From Juglans regia (Eukaryota; Streptophyta; Magnoliopsida; Fagales; Juglandaceae), in assembly GCF_001411555.2 (NCBI RefSeq), contig NC_049911.1, forward strand, positions 4,720,209 through 4,784,208: DNA of 64,000 nucleotides, read 5' to 3'. The notes below the pieces were generated by a model. The model worked only from the letters and a program-made list of their open reading frames with translations, ran no database searches and was not told the DNA's origin. Below are positions 24,337 through 36,277 of the stretch, one piece after another (positions within the stretch are counted from its first letter, which is position 1; each line of letters starts with the position of its first letter). The position numbers and the translations under genes were made by a program.

Positions 24337-25535
24337 ATTATTTTGTCCTTGAATAATTAAATAATTTACATTTTATATGTAAAAGGTAAAATAATAATTT
24401 TTTTTTCTTTCTTTTTATTGTTCTTCAAATTTGGGGCTGTCCCAATTCATTTGTTCAAATGAATGATAGATTTGAAAGACAATTAATTTTCTCGACACCT
24501 CCATTTTGATTTTTCAAATTGGAAGATAAAAGTATACTCTAAAAATGTTCACGATATATTTTAGTAAAAAAAAAAGTAAATTTGGAAATCTATTTTAGTT
24601 ATAAAAAAATTAATATTTTTTTAATATAGATCTTCCTTAAATACTCTAGTCACAAATGAATTATACAAAAATAATTTAATAACTGATGTGATTTGATATA
24701 GTTCGTCAGATTATATAAAGTTATTTTTATTATAAAATAAATTTAACCGATCAGATAAAATCACAACAGTCTGTAAAATTATTTTTATATAATTCGTTTA
24801 TAGATATAACAGTACTCATAATACATTATGCATACAAAAAATAGACTCAAATTTTTCTTGTAGACTCAAACTTAAAACCAAATAAACACTTAAATTAGGC
24901 AATCCAAACAAGGGACGCAATTTAATCAGCAACCAAATTTAAAAAATATATATATATTTACGTAATTATGCAGCTTTTCTTTTTCTTTAGCAGGCGGTGA
25001 CTGAGATTGTCCAGAATATAATGCTGTCGCCCTGATATTTTTGGGATCATGTCAAAGTGGGCGTACTGTAAATATAACAAAAAGGAAAGGTACAAGAATC
25101 AAATATTCAAATTTAATATAACTTTCTTTAAAGGTCAGTTTCATTAACATCAAACCATTCAAAGACATAAAACCGGCAGTTGCAGAAATTATAATAATTG
25201 CAAACTGAAATAATAATTTCAAATTCTGCCATTTTGATTTTGTTCTTGTCTCAAAGATCTGATCTACCAGTCCCAATAATATCATTCCCAATGCTGTTAC
25301 TTATTTCTTTTATCTCATTAAATAAAATTAATAATTCAAACAAAATTTACACAACTTAACAATAAATTTATTTTACCTTCTTTTCACATTTTGTCAAGTG
25401 AATAGATATAAAATTTATATAAAAAAATTAATTTTTTAATAATAAATTTTATTTTTTTAAAAAATATATGTAATGCTTATACATTACATGATTATGACTG
25501 TACCTTATATTATTATAATTAGAGTTATGTTATAC

Positions 25536-25740
25536 AGAAGCTTCACATCTTATATATCACTTAAAAATATGTAATTGTATAATTTTATCTTCGTATTTCA
25601 GAAGCTTCACATCTTACATATCACTTAAAAATATGTAATTTTATTATTTTATTTTTGTATTTCATAAAATATGAGGATAAAATTATATAATCATATATTT
25701 TTAAGTGATGTATAAAAGTATGAAGATTATGTTTATAATT
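25536..25740. repeat. hairpin element with a duplicated arm
   Basis: The phrase GAAGCTTCACATCTTA followed by TATCACTTAAAAATATG occurs twice in tandem (from about 25538 and 25602). A third, inverted version follows (ATATTTTTAAGTGATGTATA, about 25697-25716, then AAGTATGAAG). It looks like a MITE whose left arm was duplicated. Confidence 0.6.
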
Positions 25741-26412
25741 TTTTTGATAATTATTATTCACAAATTAAGTAATTCGAATTTTTTTAAAGAAATAAAAGAT
25801 TTTTAAAAATAAAAAAGAAATGGGTGGGATTAGGGTAAAAAGGAAGGAGGAAGTGGGGATGGAAATGAAGGTCAGGTAAGTAAAAGAGGAGGAGAGGGGA
25901 CAGAGAAAAACAGGGAGGGAAGAAGTGGAAAGGGTGAGTGAGTGGGGGACAAGAAAGAGGCATTTCAAGGCAGTTTGCCGGCTGTTGACTGCGACACCTA
26001 ACCGACTTTTCCTGTCCCTCATTATTCCCTCTTTTTCTCTCTCTCTCTAATTCTTCTAAATATTAATATTAAAATTAATAGAATAGATGGGGTGGGGGGG
26101 CAATCATACGGCTGGCTCGGTCTCCCTCGCATCATTAAACTGCCACTGTTTTTGCACGCTTGGTTCCAACGTTTTCATCCCCTTCCTTTGTTATATCATC
26201 GAAATGCATGCATCGTCACCCTCACCTCACCCTCGCCTCACTGCTTCTCCTCCTCTTTTTTTATATGAAAAAACAAAATGGCAAGTCTTGGATCCAGTTC
26301 CATCGTAATCCGATGGTTGCACCCAAATTACTGGTTTGCGAGAGCTTATATCAGGAGGGATTTGAAAAAGATTGTCGCTAGGGTGTGCAGTCACCACTCT
26401 TGCGTGTCTCAA

Positions 26413-27097
26413 GAGCATTCTCATTTAATTAATTATAATAAAAATTTAATTATTAAACCATAAAATATATCACATTAAAATAGTTATATTCCAAATTTAA
26501 CTATAGAATATAGCTACAGTAACTTTTAAAGTTATTTCTAAATTTAAAAGATACTGTTTATTCATCAAATGTATTTTATATTATTTGTTTCTCTCTCCCA
26601 ATATCTTCATCAATGTCTTTCTAGCTTCTATTTTTAATCTAAAATTTAATTAGAATATGATTACTAATTAATATATAATATTATGAATAATAAAATAAAA
26701 TAATTTCATAATTAAAAAAAATCAAAATATTTTTGAAATTGATATATTAATTTGAGTTAGTGATATATTAATTTAATAAGAATATGATTATTAATTAATA
26801 TATAATAGGTAGAATAGTAAAATATGATAAAATAAAATAAATTAATAATTAAAAAAATTAAATATTTTTAAAATTATTAATTATTAATTACTATATAATA
26901 AATAAATGTATAATCTAATGTGGAGATTTGATGTGAATAATTAAAATCAAATTCATCTTATATTATTTTATTATTATATAATGAAAAAATAGTTATTACA
27001 ATGTAGATACTTATGTGAATGGAATAACTAAAAGTTAAATTTTTCTTACATTCATAAAAAATGTCCTTTAACTTTAGCTAATTCAATGAGAGTGCTT
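26413..27097. mobile_element. Tourist-like MITE, family C copy 1
   Basis: Left end GAGCATTCTCATT, right end inverted AGCACTCTCATTG, the same termini as the elements at 28789-29380 and 33111-33441. The interior is very AT-rich and seems to include further repeats. A clear 3-bp duplication is not preserved here. Confidence 0.6.
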
Positions 27098-28785
27098 TAA
27101 ATAAAATTTTTCTTTTTAATTTTTTTAATTTCTTTTATTCATATTTTTTTTAGTATTTTTAAAAATTTCTAAAAATTATTAAAAAAATTAATACACTAAT
27201 AATCACTTCTTTAATCAATAGGTAAAAAAATTAAATTAAATGCACGAACGGACAAACGAAGGGACAAAATAAAGCAGCATAATAACATTATTCTTTTAAA
27301 AAGTATTTGGAAAAAGAGTTTTACTAAGTCGTTAGAAAACCTCGGTAGCTCTAGCAACTCCATTAGAGAAATGCTAAATGTTTAGTTTTTTTATATAATT
27401 ATGTGTTAAAATAAAGATATTTATATAAAGTAATGTTACTTTTATAAATTATTTTATTAAATATTTTTTTATTTAAAACATAATTATGTAAAAATTATAA
27501 AAAATAATTGTAAGTGTATCATTTTCTTTTAAATTATTTTTACAAATATTCTCTTTTTATCGTATTTCGATTGGTTTTGTTTTTGTTTTTTTTTTTAATT
27601 GTCCATAGTATTTAGAGGCAATTCGAGCTCAAGAGATGATGGCATGGTGTTTTTGATGGATTAAGAAATATAGGGTGGCTTTGTTGGGGTTTTGTTTTCT
27701 GGATTTCGTAGTTATTGGAATCCACTGCTAGGAAAACAAAGTTCTTGTTTTGATTGAATTTGAAGCTTGGCAGTTGACTTGAAAAGAGTTTTGCAATAAA
27801 GTTTTGGTTCTAGGTATTTGAGAAACTTTAGTTTTTCGTTTTGCTTTTAGAGAATTTCTGGAATCTAGGATTTAAGGGCCTAACGAAAGTTGTGACTAAG
27901 GAATTGAGAAAGTATGATGGATGATTCTGGTGGTTCGAATTCATTGTTGTGTGAATATTATAAGTCATTTTTAGACCCGATCCGACCCAACCCAACCAGC
28001 ATATTATGGGTCGGGTCCAAAACCAGTATGGATTGGACGGGTTACGAGCCTAGATAGGATGATGAGAATAATGAATGAGCATGTAGTGCTTGGGAATAGA
28101 GAGCATCAAATGAAAGTTGGACGTACTATTCAAGTTAGGGCAAACTTCATCCACAAATTGACCTCCTTGGCTCCTTTCATTTGCAAAATGCAGGTGGATA
28201 TCTCCGGCCTTTTTCAGCTTTATCCTAGGTGAATTTTCTCATATATCCAAGGATAAAGACTTTAACAACATTGGTATTAGCTTAGTCAAATATCAGTACA
28301 TCTTTAAAATTTGAAAGAATATAGATGAAATGAGTTGTATTGAAGTAGTCAAATAGTGGAAACTTCAAATATGAGCTATAGTATTTCTAAGGCTTTCTTC
28401 ACATTTGGAGATGCACTGTTAATCTTTAAAAATAATATTTTATTCCAAAATATCATATCCGACTGCTCCATAACATTTTCCACGTTTTTCATCTTCAAAA
28501 GTGATATTTATTCCAAAATATCATACCCATGTTTCCTATAATAATTTAAGTAAAAATTAAATTATTAATTAACATATAGTTAGTATAAATGTAAAATATG
28601 GAAAAAAAATTATAAATAATATCATATTATTGTTTTGACTAATCCAGTGTGAGGTTATAGATTGAATGATTTTGAATTTATGAAAAATATGTATTTTTAA
28701 CTAAATTTTATAGATGGTTTTGATGAAACCAATGACAATACTCTAATATTCATACGATTTAGATTGTACCGGATATTTGAGTTTC
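27098..28785. other. spacer, no supported gene
   Basis: Part of a dispersed AT-rich repeat with AATAATCACTTCTTTAATCA lies near 27200. The stretch at 27570-28300 is less AT-rich but all frames are broken. A GGGTCGGGT/ACCCGACCC-type inverted segment (about 27975-28045) resembles the termini of hAT-like repeats. No gene can be supported. Confidence 0.45.
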
Positions 28786-28788
28786 TAA

Positions 28789-29380
28789 GAGCACTCTCAT
28801 TAGAATAGTTAAACTCAAACCCAAGTTTTAGCTAATATGACATGAATTTGTCTATCTATTCCATTCACATTCAATATCCATATTAGATTATCTATTTATT
28901 CATTATATAATAATAAAATAATTATTTTTATTTTTTAATTAATTAATTAATTAATTTTTATCATATTTTACCAATTTGCCAATTATATGTTAATTACTAA
29001 TCATATTCTAATTAAATCATTGGTTAAAAAATATATTTTTAGTGGTCATTTAATGGTAATAACCACAAACGTTTAATTAAATTTATTTAAAATTCAATAT
29101 AAATGTTTTAAATACAAATCAAATTTCTATATTTTCCATCCAACTATATTACAAATCAAAATTCTATAAAGAGATTTTTGATTTTTGATAGGAAATGTTG
29201 AGAGAAGAGAGAGTATTCCAAAAGTAATAATAAAAAAAATATTTGGTAAACCAATTTTTCAAATCCTTTGCATGATCCAATACAGGCGGTATTTTGTCCC
29301 AGTAGCTCCCAACATGCAATTTGTTTTTGTTTTTTTCTAATTTTTTTTTTTTACCTTTGACTAATTTATTGAGACTGTTC
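28789..29380. mobile_element. Tourist-like MITE, family C copy 2, 592 bp
   Basis: Begins GAGCACTCTCATTAGAATAG and ends, inverted, GAACAGTCTCAATAAATTAG. The 3-bp duplication TAA is intact (28786-28788 and 29381-29383). No coding capacity. Confidence 0.75.
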
Positions 29381-29404
29381 TAAACCGCTCTTCTCTCAAG
29401 TTTA

Positions 29405-29598
29405 GGCTAGGTTTGGATATAAAAAAAATATTTAATTTCATTTTATCTCATCTAATTATTATAATTTTTTTAAATTTTTATTTAAAATATAATAAATAAT
29501 TCAACTTTTTAAAATTTTATAATAATAATAATATTAAAAAATAATATTCTAATAATATTTTATTCAACTTTCATCTCAACTCACTATCCAAACCTTCC
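29405..29598. mobile_element. Tourist-like MITE, family A, 194 bp
   Basis: Inverted ends GGCTAGGTTTGGATA and GGAAGGTTTGGATAGTG enclose the family A interior with TCATCTCAACTCA at the right. No convincing target duplication. Confidence 0.65.
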
Positions 29599-29984
29599 AA
29601 TATTCTATAGTCCTTTTTAAATGTCCCATTTAATGGGCTTTTCACATTTATCATAATGATAAATGTGATAGATCTTTTTTCTTTAAAAAAAACTTGTTAT
29701 TTTTAATTCAAATCTTTACAAGAACAAAAAAGAAATAATGTTAAAAAAGTAAGAGAAGCACATGGTAAGATAAAACTTTTGAAAAATAATACATTATTGT
29801 ATAGTGACCATTGTCCGTAATAACAAAAATATACTAAAAAAAATGTGAAACTAAATTAATTTTGTACTAAAAAAACTAAAATCAACTAAGTACCGTTTAC
29901 AAAATACATGTAACAGAGAAGTTCAATATCTTTCATGCAAAATGTTTGCAACACAATGAATATTATATAATATTGAGAAATTTT

Positions 29985-30150
29985 ATTTGCAGTCACTACT
30001 TGGAGATTGTATGTACAGACCTTTTATTAAATGAGAAAAGACATCATTTTAAGAGATATATTTTTGTAATTTAAAAAATTTTTAAAGATAAAATTACATA
30101 AGCTTGCATTGCAGTCTCCAAATAGAATCTATATGTAGCATTGCTCTAAT
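29985..30150. mobile_element. small inverted-repeat MITE
   Basis: The left part TTTGCAGTCACTACTTGGAG pairs with the inverted right part (ATTTGGAGACTGCAATGCAA). The core is AT-rich. The exact ends were not fixed. Confidence 0.5.
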
Positions 30151-30159
30151 ATCTTGATA

Positions 30160-31590
30160 AAAATTATATATATTTTTAATTTAATGAAGGGTTTGTACAT
30201 ATAAATAGAATTTCTTATATAAATAAGTTTTGAATAGGACTTTTTATAAAAAGCGGATTATACTAAAAAGGAATAAGTTGTTTTTTATATTTTTTTAAGA
30301 TGGGTCTATTTTTTTACAAAGGTCTATGAAAAATTTATTTATTTAAGATTTATGCAAATATTTTTTTTAATATGTCCATGGGTCATGATATGCATACATG
30401 CATGCTAAAAGTCTAAAGAGAATATTCAAAACAACGAGGTCTAAAGAGAATATTCAAGAAATTAAAAAGTAAAAAATAAAAAATGTAAGGGGCTTGAACT
30501 TTGCTTAAAAACCACAGATTGCGGAGCTTTGCCGCGACAAAGGGACCCAATGCTGGGGACTCCGCTTTTGCCGGTCACTTTCATCTTAACCCTAATTCAT
30601 CTAACCACGGTTAATGTTACATTAATCAACCACGGTACTCGACAAAAGCTTTTGTTTTTGTTTTCAGAAACAAAAACGTTTTAGGATCATGCTAGCGGTC
30701 GGGTTAGAGTGGGCGTACTGTTAATTATAATTTTTTTTTCTTTTTACTTTCTTTTAATATTTTTAATCATTAAAAAAATATTAAAAATGAAAAATTTTAT
30801 TATGTAAAAATAAATAAATTAAAAAAATTAAAATACATTAGCTATAAAGTTGATGGATAAGTTTGAGAAGGTCCACTACTATTATTATAATTTTTTATTA
30901 TAATTTTTTTAAATTTTAATATAAAATATAATAAATAATTTAATTTTTTTAAAATTTAAAATAATAATAATATTAAAAATAATATTTTATTATATCAATT
31001 CAATTCAATTCAGTTTAATATTTAAATACAGTTTAAATTCACGTATAAATATATATATATATTTTTTTAGAAATTTTTTTTAAAATAATAAAAAAAAAAC
31101 CAAAAGTTACACTGTCAAATCCCGTCGGATCCCCATGTGTGAGCGACTCCAATAAAATGATGACACGTCTCTATTCTATGGAGACTGGCGTAATGTCACG
31201 TGGACTGTGACTGACGGGGAAAGGGCTATGGGCTATCTGTTCTTCAAGGTCAATGAAGCTGGCGAAGTAGGGGCCCGCTCTAACACGGTCCTCTCCAATA
31301 GTTCTCACGTGTGAAAGACACATTTTTGTTTTTTTTTTTTGAGACCGATATTAAATATTTATTTGGTTTCTGAGCGTGAAAGATACGTATTTATATTTGA
31401 AAGTAACTTTAACGTGACAACTGACAAGTTACTACTGCTGAGGAAATCTTGTCAGAATAAAAGTACTTTTTTTAAAAATATATTTTAAAAAAAATAGTTT
31501 TGCAATTAAAATCATTAAAATCCATTTGTTTACGACCAGCTTCAGGAGATCGTTAGATAAGCCTCGAATTTAGATGTTTCTCTTACAAAC
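30160..31590. other. spacer, AT-rich, no gene seen
   Basis: Includes a GC-richer island at 30520-30660 and another at 31110-31320 without a usable reading frame, and diverged MITE-like AT-rich sequence at 30700-31030. Nothing else can be supported. Confidence 0.45.
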
Positions 31591-31592
31591 AG

Positions 31593-31824
31593 GGTTTGTG
31601 ATAGGATTACTGTCAATTTACTACTTATATGTATAATTTTTTATTTTTTATCATTTATTTAAATATTTTTTTAACATATTTAATCATTAAAAAAAATTAA
31701 AAAATATATATAATTTTACTAATAATTATTTCCTTAATCATTAAATAAAATAAAAAATTTTAAAAAAAATTAAATACAAAAAAAATAATAAATAAGTAGT
31801 AGGAAATTAGTAATCTTATCATTT
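31593..31824. mobile_element. MITE with 12-bp flanking repeat
   Basis: The inverted ends share TGATAGGATTACT / TGATAAGATTACT, and further in TTTACTACTTAT / TCCTACTACTTAT. The 12-mer TCTTACAAACAG lies directly outside both ends (31581-31592 and 31825-31836). That is longer than the usual 9-10 bp of Mutator-type elements, so part may be chance or belong to the element. Confidence 0.65.
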
Positions 31825-31965
31825 TCTTACAAACAGATATATTTTTCCGAGCCGCTAGGGATACCAGTCTACAAGCATCGGGTGCCCCTGTCTCGCCCTC
31901 TCTATCACATGGGCGAAAGATAGTTTGGACTCCCGAATTCTGACACTGTCTATTGTGGATAGATG

Positions 31966-32482
31966 TAGGGTGTAACGGATTTGATTGTAGAGAAATTTTA
32001 GAACCGAATTGATATATATTGATTTTATAAATTTATGAATCGATTCATCACCAAAACTGAAACTTTCAGCGAAAGTTTTGGTTACGGTTCAGTCCGATCC
32101 GATTTTTCGATTTATCATTTACACGTGTGACACTAAAAGTTTAATATTATAATTTTTTAATACTAAATTTAATTGTGAGAATTTAATATTTATTATTAAC
32201 AATTAATAATTCATTAATATTCAATTATACTAGTATATATAAGTAGTATCTAACTTATTGGTGAGATTAATAATAAGATTAAAATATTATAATTAGTGTC
32301 TAATTATTCAAGTATATTAATTTTATGTTATAAGATTAATAGAATTGAATAATAAGATTAGAATTTCATATTATATTAATTAGAAATATAGCATATAATA
32401 AATATAAAAATTATATATAATATAAAAAATTCAAAATATACATGCACGTTCAACCGGTTTTCTAATTTTTCTTATACCCCTG
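31966..32482. mobile_element. non-autonomous hAT element, 517 bp
   Basis: Begins TAGGGTGTAACGG and ends, inverted, CAGGGGTATAAG. Exact 8-bp duplication GATAGATG at 31958-31965 and 32483-32490. The termini resemble the 834-bp element at 14645-15478. The core is AT-rich and has no transposase. Confidence 0.85.
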
Positions 32483-32557
32483 GATAGATGTGCTGTTCGA
32501 ATGTTCGAGAATGGATTGGCCCACTACTCTCTCTCTCCACCCCATCTAATAAGAGAA

Positions 32558-32775
32558 ATAATATTTACAGTCGTGAAGTGTACAAGCACTATATAATCTC
32601 TTTAAAATAAATGAGCATATATGAAATCCACAATAAAAAAATTAATTTTTTAATAATAGACGGTCTATTACAAATCTATTTTATATAATCTCTTTAAAAT
32701 AAATGAGCATATATGAAATCTACATAAAAAAATTAATTTTTTAATAATAGACTGTCTATTACAAATCTATTTTAT
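32558..32775. repeat. MITE fragment with a 92-bp tandem duplication
   Basis: A segment starting TATAATCTCTTTAAAATAAA at 32592 is repeated from 32684 with very few differences. The left edge AAATAATATTTACAGTCGTG matches the family D MITEs at 35899 and 49107, so the duplication arose inside such an element. Confidence 0.75.
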
Positions 32776-33110
32776 ATATATATATATATTTTTTACACAA
32801 GAGTAGGCCAAACAAGGTATATCACGGGCGGGCTTGGGCTCTGTCGCCGCATGTATTTAACATGCTCTTGCTCCAGCCAGGCGGGCCAGAGGTGGAGGGC
32901 GGGAGGACGTTATATTTACATCATTTTTTAGCATTTTAAAGGTAATTTCTTAAAGTTCATTTTAAACAATTTGATTTAATATATTTGTTTTCTTTGTTAC
33001 CATTTTTACACCCTTCAATCCTAAAATGCCACGTCCAGACTTTAAAACATTAAAATAATTTCACATTTTAATATACTAAATTTAAACTCAAACCCTACCT
33101 TATTTAATTA

Positions 33111-33441
33111 GAGCATCCTCATTGATTTGGCCAAATGCATCTTCAAAATTTAACAAATATCATACTTTTTTACATTTGTCAATTCCATTTAAATTCAATC
33201 CCCACATTGGATTAGTCATTCATTCTCTATATAATAATAAAATGCCACCTACAAGTGGTTGGAGTGAAAAATTAGTATTTTAATGTTTGATGAATCAATT
33301 GTGGTTCTCCATCTTTAGCCAACCACTGTAGCAGAAGTCCAAATTGTTTTAGAGATGCTCAATCCAATATGGGGTCTTTTTGGCCTAGATTATTTAAATT
33401 TTAGCCATCCTTCAACTTTGGCCAAACCAATGAGGATGTTC
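33111..33441. mobile_element. Tourist-like MITE, family C copy 3, 331 bp
   Basis: Begins GAGCATCCTCATTGATTTGG and ends, inverted, GAACATCCTCATTGGTTTGG. The 3-bp duplication TTA is intact (33108-33110 and 33442-33444). Termini of this kind are common in eudicot genomes. Non-coding. Confidence 0.85.
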
Positions 33442-33669
33442 TTATAAGATCGCTTCCTACTACTAGGGTCCCCCGATGACCACATTAATCTGACTATTGA
33501 GTCGTTGACGATAGTTGGATTCCTACGGCTAGTCGGCGGTGGGGCAAGTTGTTCCTATCCTCAATTTCAAAAAATAAAATAAAAAATATATATATTTTTT
33601 CATAAAATGTGACTGGTGTGTTTTATTTAGGATAATGATACCTTAAACTTTCTTTACTACTATTTTACT

Positions 33670-33997
33670 CAATGTTTTGAATACCGTACCGGATGTCTTA
33701 CCGGTCAAGGTACTGGAACGAAATATTTCGGTACCGATAGCGTTTCAGGATAGCGTTTCGGGATAACGTTTCGAGATAGTCGATATATAAATAAATTATA
33801 TATATAAATATATATAAAAATTATATTCCAAAATAATAGTCTATATATAAATACATATATATAAAAATTATAAATAGTCTAATTTGAATTAGGGGTTAAA
33901 AAATAAGTTTGTAGTTTGAAAAAATGAAAAAAAAAAAAAATCGAAATATAGGCCGGTACAGGCCGAAATTTAGTCCGGTACGAAATTTAAAACACTG
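33670..33997. mobile_element. non-autonomous hAT-like MITE, family B copy 2, 328 bp
   Basis: Begins CAATGTTTTGAATACCGTAC and ends TTTAAAACACTG. Exact 8-bp duplication ATTTTACT (33662-33669 and 33998-34005). Along most of its length it is clearly similar to the copy at 15796-16207, including the GGTACTGGAACGAAATATTT block. Confidence 0.9.
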
Positions 33998-34183
33998 ATT
34001 TTACTATTTAATTTTTTTTTTTCTTTCTACTTTTTGAATATGGATTAAAAATCTCAAAATATGACTTTTTTACATAATTTAGAAGAAAATAAATTCAATC
34101 AACCAGCGTAATCATGTAATTTAATTCAAAATAAATGTAATTTTATAAAAATTTACCTTCGCTTGCTCTTGGAGTCAATTTTT

Positions 34184-34429
34184 AATGCTATTTTGCCCAC
34201 TTAACTTGCCTACTCATTTTGACACCTCATGGATTTTTATTTTTTTCTTTATTTAATAGTTAAGGAAGTAATTATTAGTGTATTAATATTTTTTTAATAT
34301 TTTTTTTAAAAATATTTTAAAATGATAAAAAAACTGAATAAAAAAATTTGAAGAAAAATAAAAAAAATACTTTTAGCTTACAGTAAGCTTGATCGGTGCA
34401 CTTTGAACGGCAGAGTAGCACTGCCCTTT
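34184..34429. mobile_element. probable MITE in the core of the long-TIR element
   Basis: Inverted edges AATGCTATTTTGCCC and GCAGTGCTACTCTGCC lie inside the inner borders of the long arms. The AT core holds, inverted, the AATAATCACTTCCTTAA phrase seen in other dispersed repeats here. Confidence 0.5.
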
Positions 34430-34610
34430 TATTAATTTGAATTTATTTTTAATTAAATTACATGATTACGTTGGTTGATTGAATTTTTTTTTTAAATTAT
34501 ACAAGAATGTCATGTTTTGAGATTCTTAATCCAGATTCAAATAGCAAAAAAAAAAAAAAAATAACTCGATAATAAAACAATAATAAAGAAAGTGTAAATG
34601 TATTATTACC

Positions 34611-35880
34611 CATTTATTTTTAATGAAAACTTTTTGGATGGAGGTTTAAATCCATATTTACACTTTATCCTTTTTTAAAATAAGAAGAATGATTGTATAG
34701 TTTCGAAATGTGCAGGTCTCGCCAAGTATTTTTAAAAAGAAAACTTTTTTTTACAAGCTGATGTGGAGAATATAACTTCCTCATTGTAGGCTTGACATAA
34801 TGTAATTTGTAAAAGAATTTTAAAAAACAAATTCCTTATAATCAAATCTTTTAATGCAAACAATGTAACTTTCGTTTCGCACTAATTTATAAATAGAAAA
34901 AACTCTTATGAAAAATAGTAGGTCATATCAGGGACCCACCTTTTTCTAGTAAGCTCCACATTTTTTAAAAGTAATAGAAAATTTTTATACATTTTAAAAC
35001 TGTATATAACATTACTCAATCCAATAAGTTAAAAAACTCTAATCTCAATCAATGTTCTCTCCATTTAAAAACAATCCCACTTAAAATCCTATGATCTCTC
35101 CATGTTAAAATGATCCAAGCAAAAAATTGCATCTTGGAGGTCCCTGCAAAATAAGCCCAACTTAGGCAGCATTTTGTAGGATGTGGTATTTGGGCCAAGG
35201 ACTCAAACTTGAACAGGTCAATTTCACACCTCGAAAGGCAAAGGACCGAGCTGGTTCAGTATCAAGGTATTTAGTTCCATTTCCTGTTGTTACTGTGGAT
35301 TTTCAACTTTCTTGTGTTGGATGTAGCTAAAGAAAATGAAAGCCACTTTTTTTTTAAACTTTCATCCTACCATCCAATTACCATATTGCTTTCTATAATT
35401 GTCATCACGCATTTGACAGCCACTTGCTCACAAGTCAAATGAAAGTAATGCACAAAACATAAACACCACTCCCTTCTAAACCTTTGTCCTCCGACAATGG
35501 TTATTTGAAGCATATAAGCGCTGCACTAAAGTCATTTCAGTAAGGCTAAAAGTACTAAACAAAGTTGGATTTTGCCGATCTCGCAATCAAATCAATGGGC
35601 CGGGATGTGAAGGCAGCACTCTATTTTTACCAAATTCTATCACATCCATGTTACGATGTTTCAAGAAGTCCGAGTTTTATTTTTACTGATTATAATGCCA
35701 ACTTTTCTTTCTGCAAGTGGCGGGTAAGTACATTTTGCGCATCCTCCTTTCTATATCACAAATATGTATAGTGAAACAATTGTCAAATCCTTACTTTGTT
35801 GCTGGTTTTTTTTTTCATCTCTCTCTCCTAATGAAAGATGTATTAAAACTAAAATAGAGATACAAGAAGAGGGGAAGGGA
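34611..35880. other. spacer with an unrecognised coding-like patch
   Basis: Mostly AT-rich. At 35565-35770 a frame without an initial ATG reads DFADLAIKSMGRDVKAAL. This weakly recalls the beginning of plant MACPF proteins but soon loses all similarity. It could be an exon relic. No gene model could be built. Confidence 0.35.
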
Positions 35881-35898
35881 TGCCTTTTGTAAAAAAGA

Positions 35899-36065
35899 AA
35901 TAATATTTACAATCGTGGAGTGTGTAAATATCGTACACTTCTCTTAAAAAAGTGAATAAATATGAGATCTACATGAAAAAAATTAATTTTTTTAATAGTA
36001 GACCTCACTCTTAAAAAAAAAAAAAAACGTTTGCACAACTTATAATTGTATTTAACATTACTTAA
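35899..36065. mobile_element. MITE, family D
   Basis: The left edge AATAATATTTACAATCGTGG pairs with the inverted right edge AAGTAATGTTAAATACAATT. Related pieces are at 32558-32775 and 49107-49280. Mutator-like by appearance; no clear duplication seen. Confidence 0.6.
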
Positions 36066-36277
36066 CAACTCGATTGTTGATGGCACCCACCTCACGTGCA
36101 AGCGGGATTGGAGTAAGGTTACACATGATGAAGCTCTTTCTTTCCTTCCAAAGCTAATGAATGTGGTTATCTTTTTAACTTTGTAAATGCGTGGGCAGTT
36201 AAGGTTGGATCTTGGCATCCACCCACATCATAAGCAATGATTTGAGTTTTCAGAATTCGGAGTCCGATTCCACATAA

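Larger units (their letters stand above)
23910..26400. other. intergenic region upstream of the IAA9-like gene
   Basis: No gene supported. It contains the MITE at 24156-24336, the hairpin repeat at 25536-25740 and AT-rich filler. A frame at 26278-26460 starts with a good ATG (MASLGSSSIVIRWLHPNYWF) but has no recognised domain and runs into a MITE, so it is not called as a gene. Confidence 0.5.
33631..34610. mobile_element. long-TIR element carrying two nested insertions
   Basis: Outer arms of roughly 160 bp pair with each other. The left arm is about 33631-33669 plus 34006-34140, broken by a MITE. The right arm is about 34431-34610. Matching blocks include AAACTTTCTTTACTACTATT against the inverted right end, and CAATCAACCAGCGTAATCAT against ATGATTACGTTGGTTGATTG. 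No coding capacity. The arm length suggests a Mutator-like or foldback element. Confidence 0.75.

Noticed and set aside
26087..26463. Overlapping short frames near 26.2 kb
   Set aside because: Several frames on both strands with no recognised domain; the longest runs into a MITE.
27975..28045. Palindromic GGGTCGGGT/ACCCGACCC segment as a regulatory site
   Set aside because: Resembles the subterminal repeats of hAT-like elements; no ends or duplication found, so neither regulation nor an element can be claimed.
35565..35771. Possible MACPF-protein start
   Set aside because: Only about ten residues of weak resemblance, no initial ATG, and no continuation.
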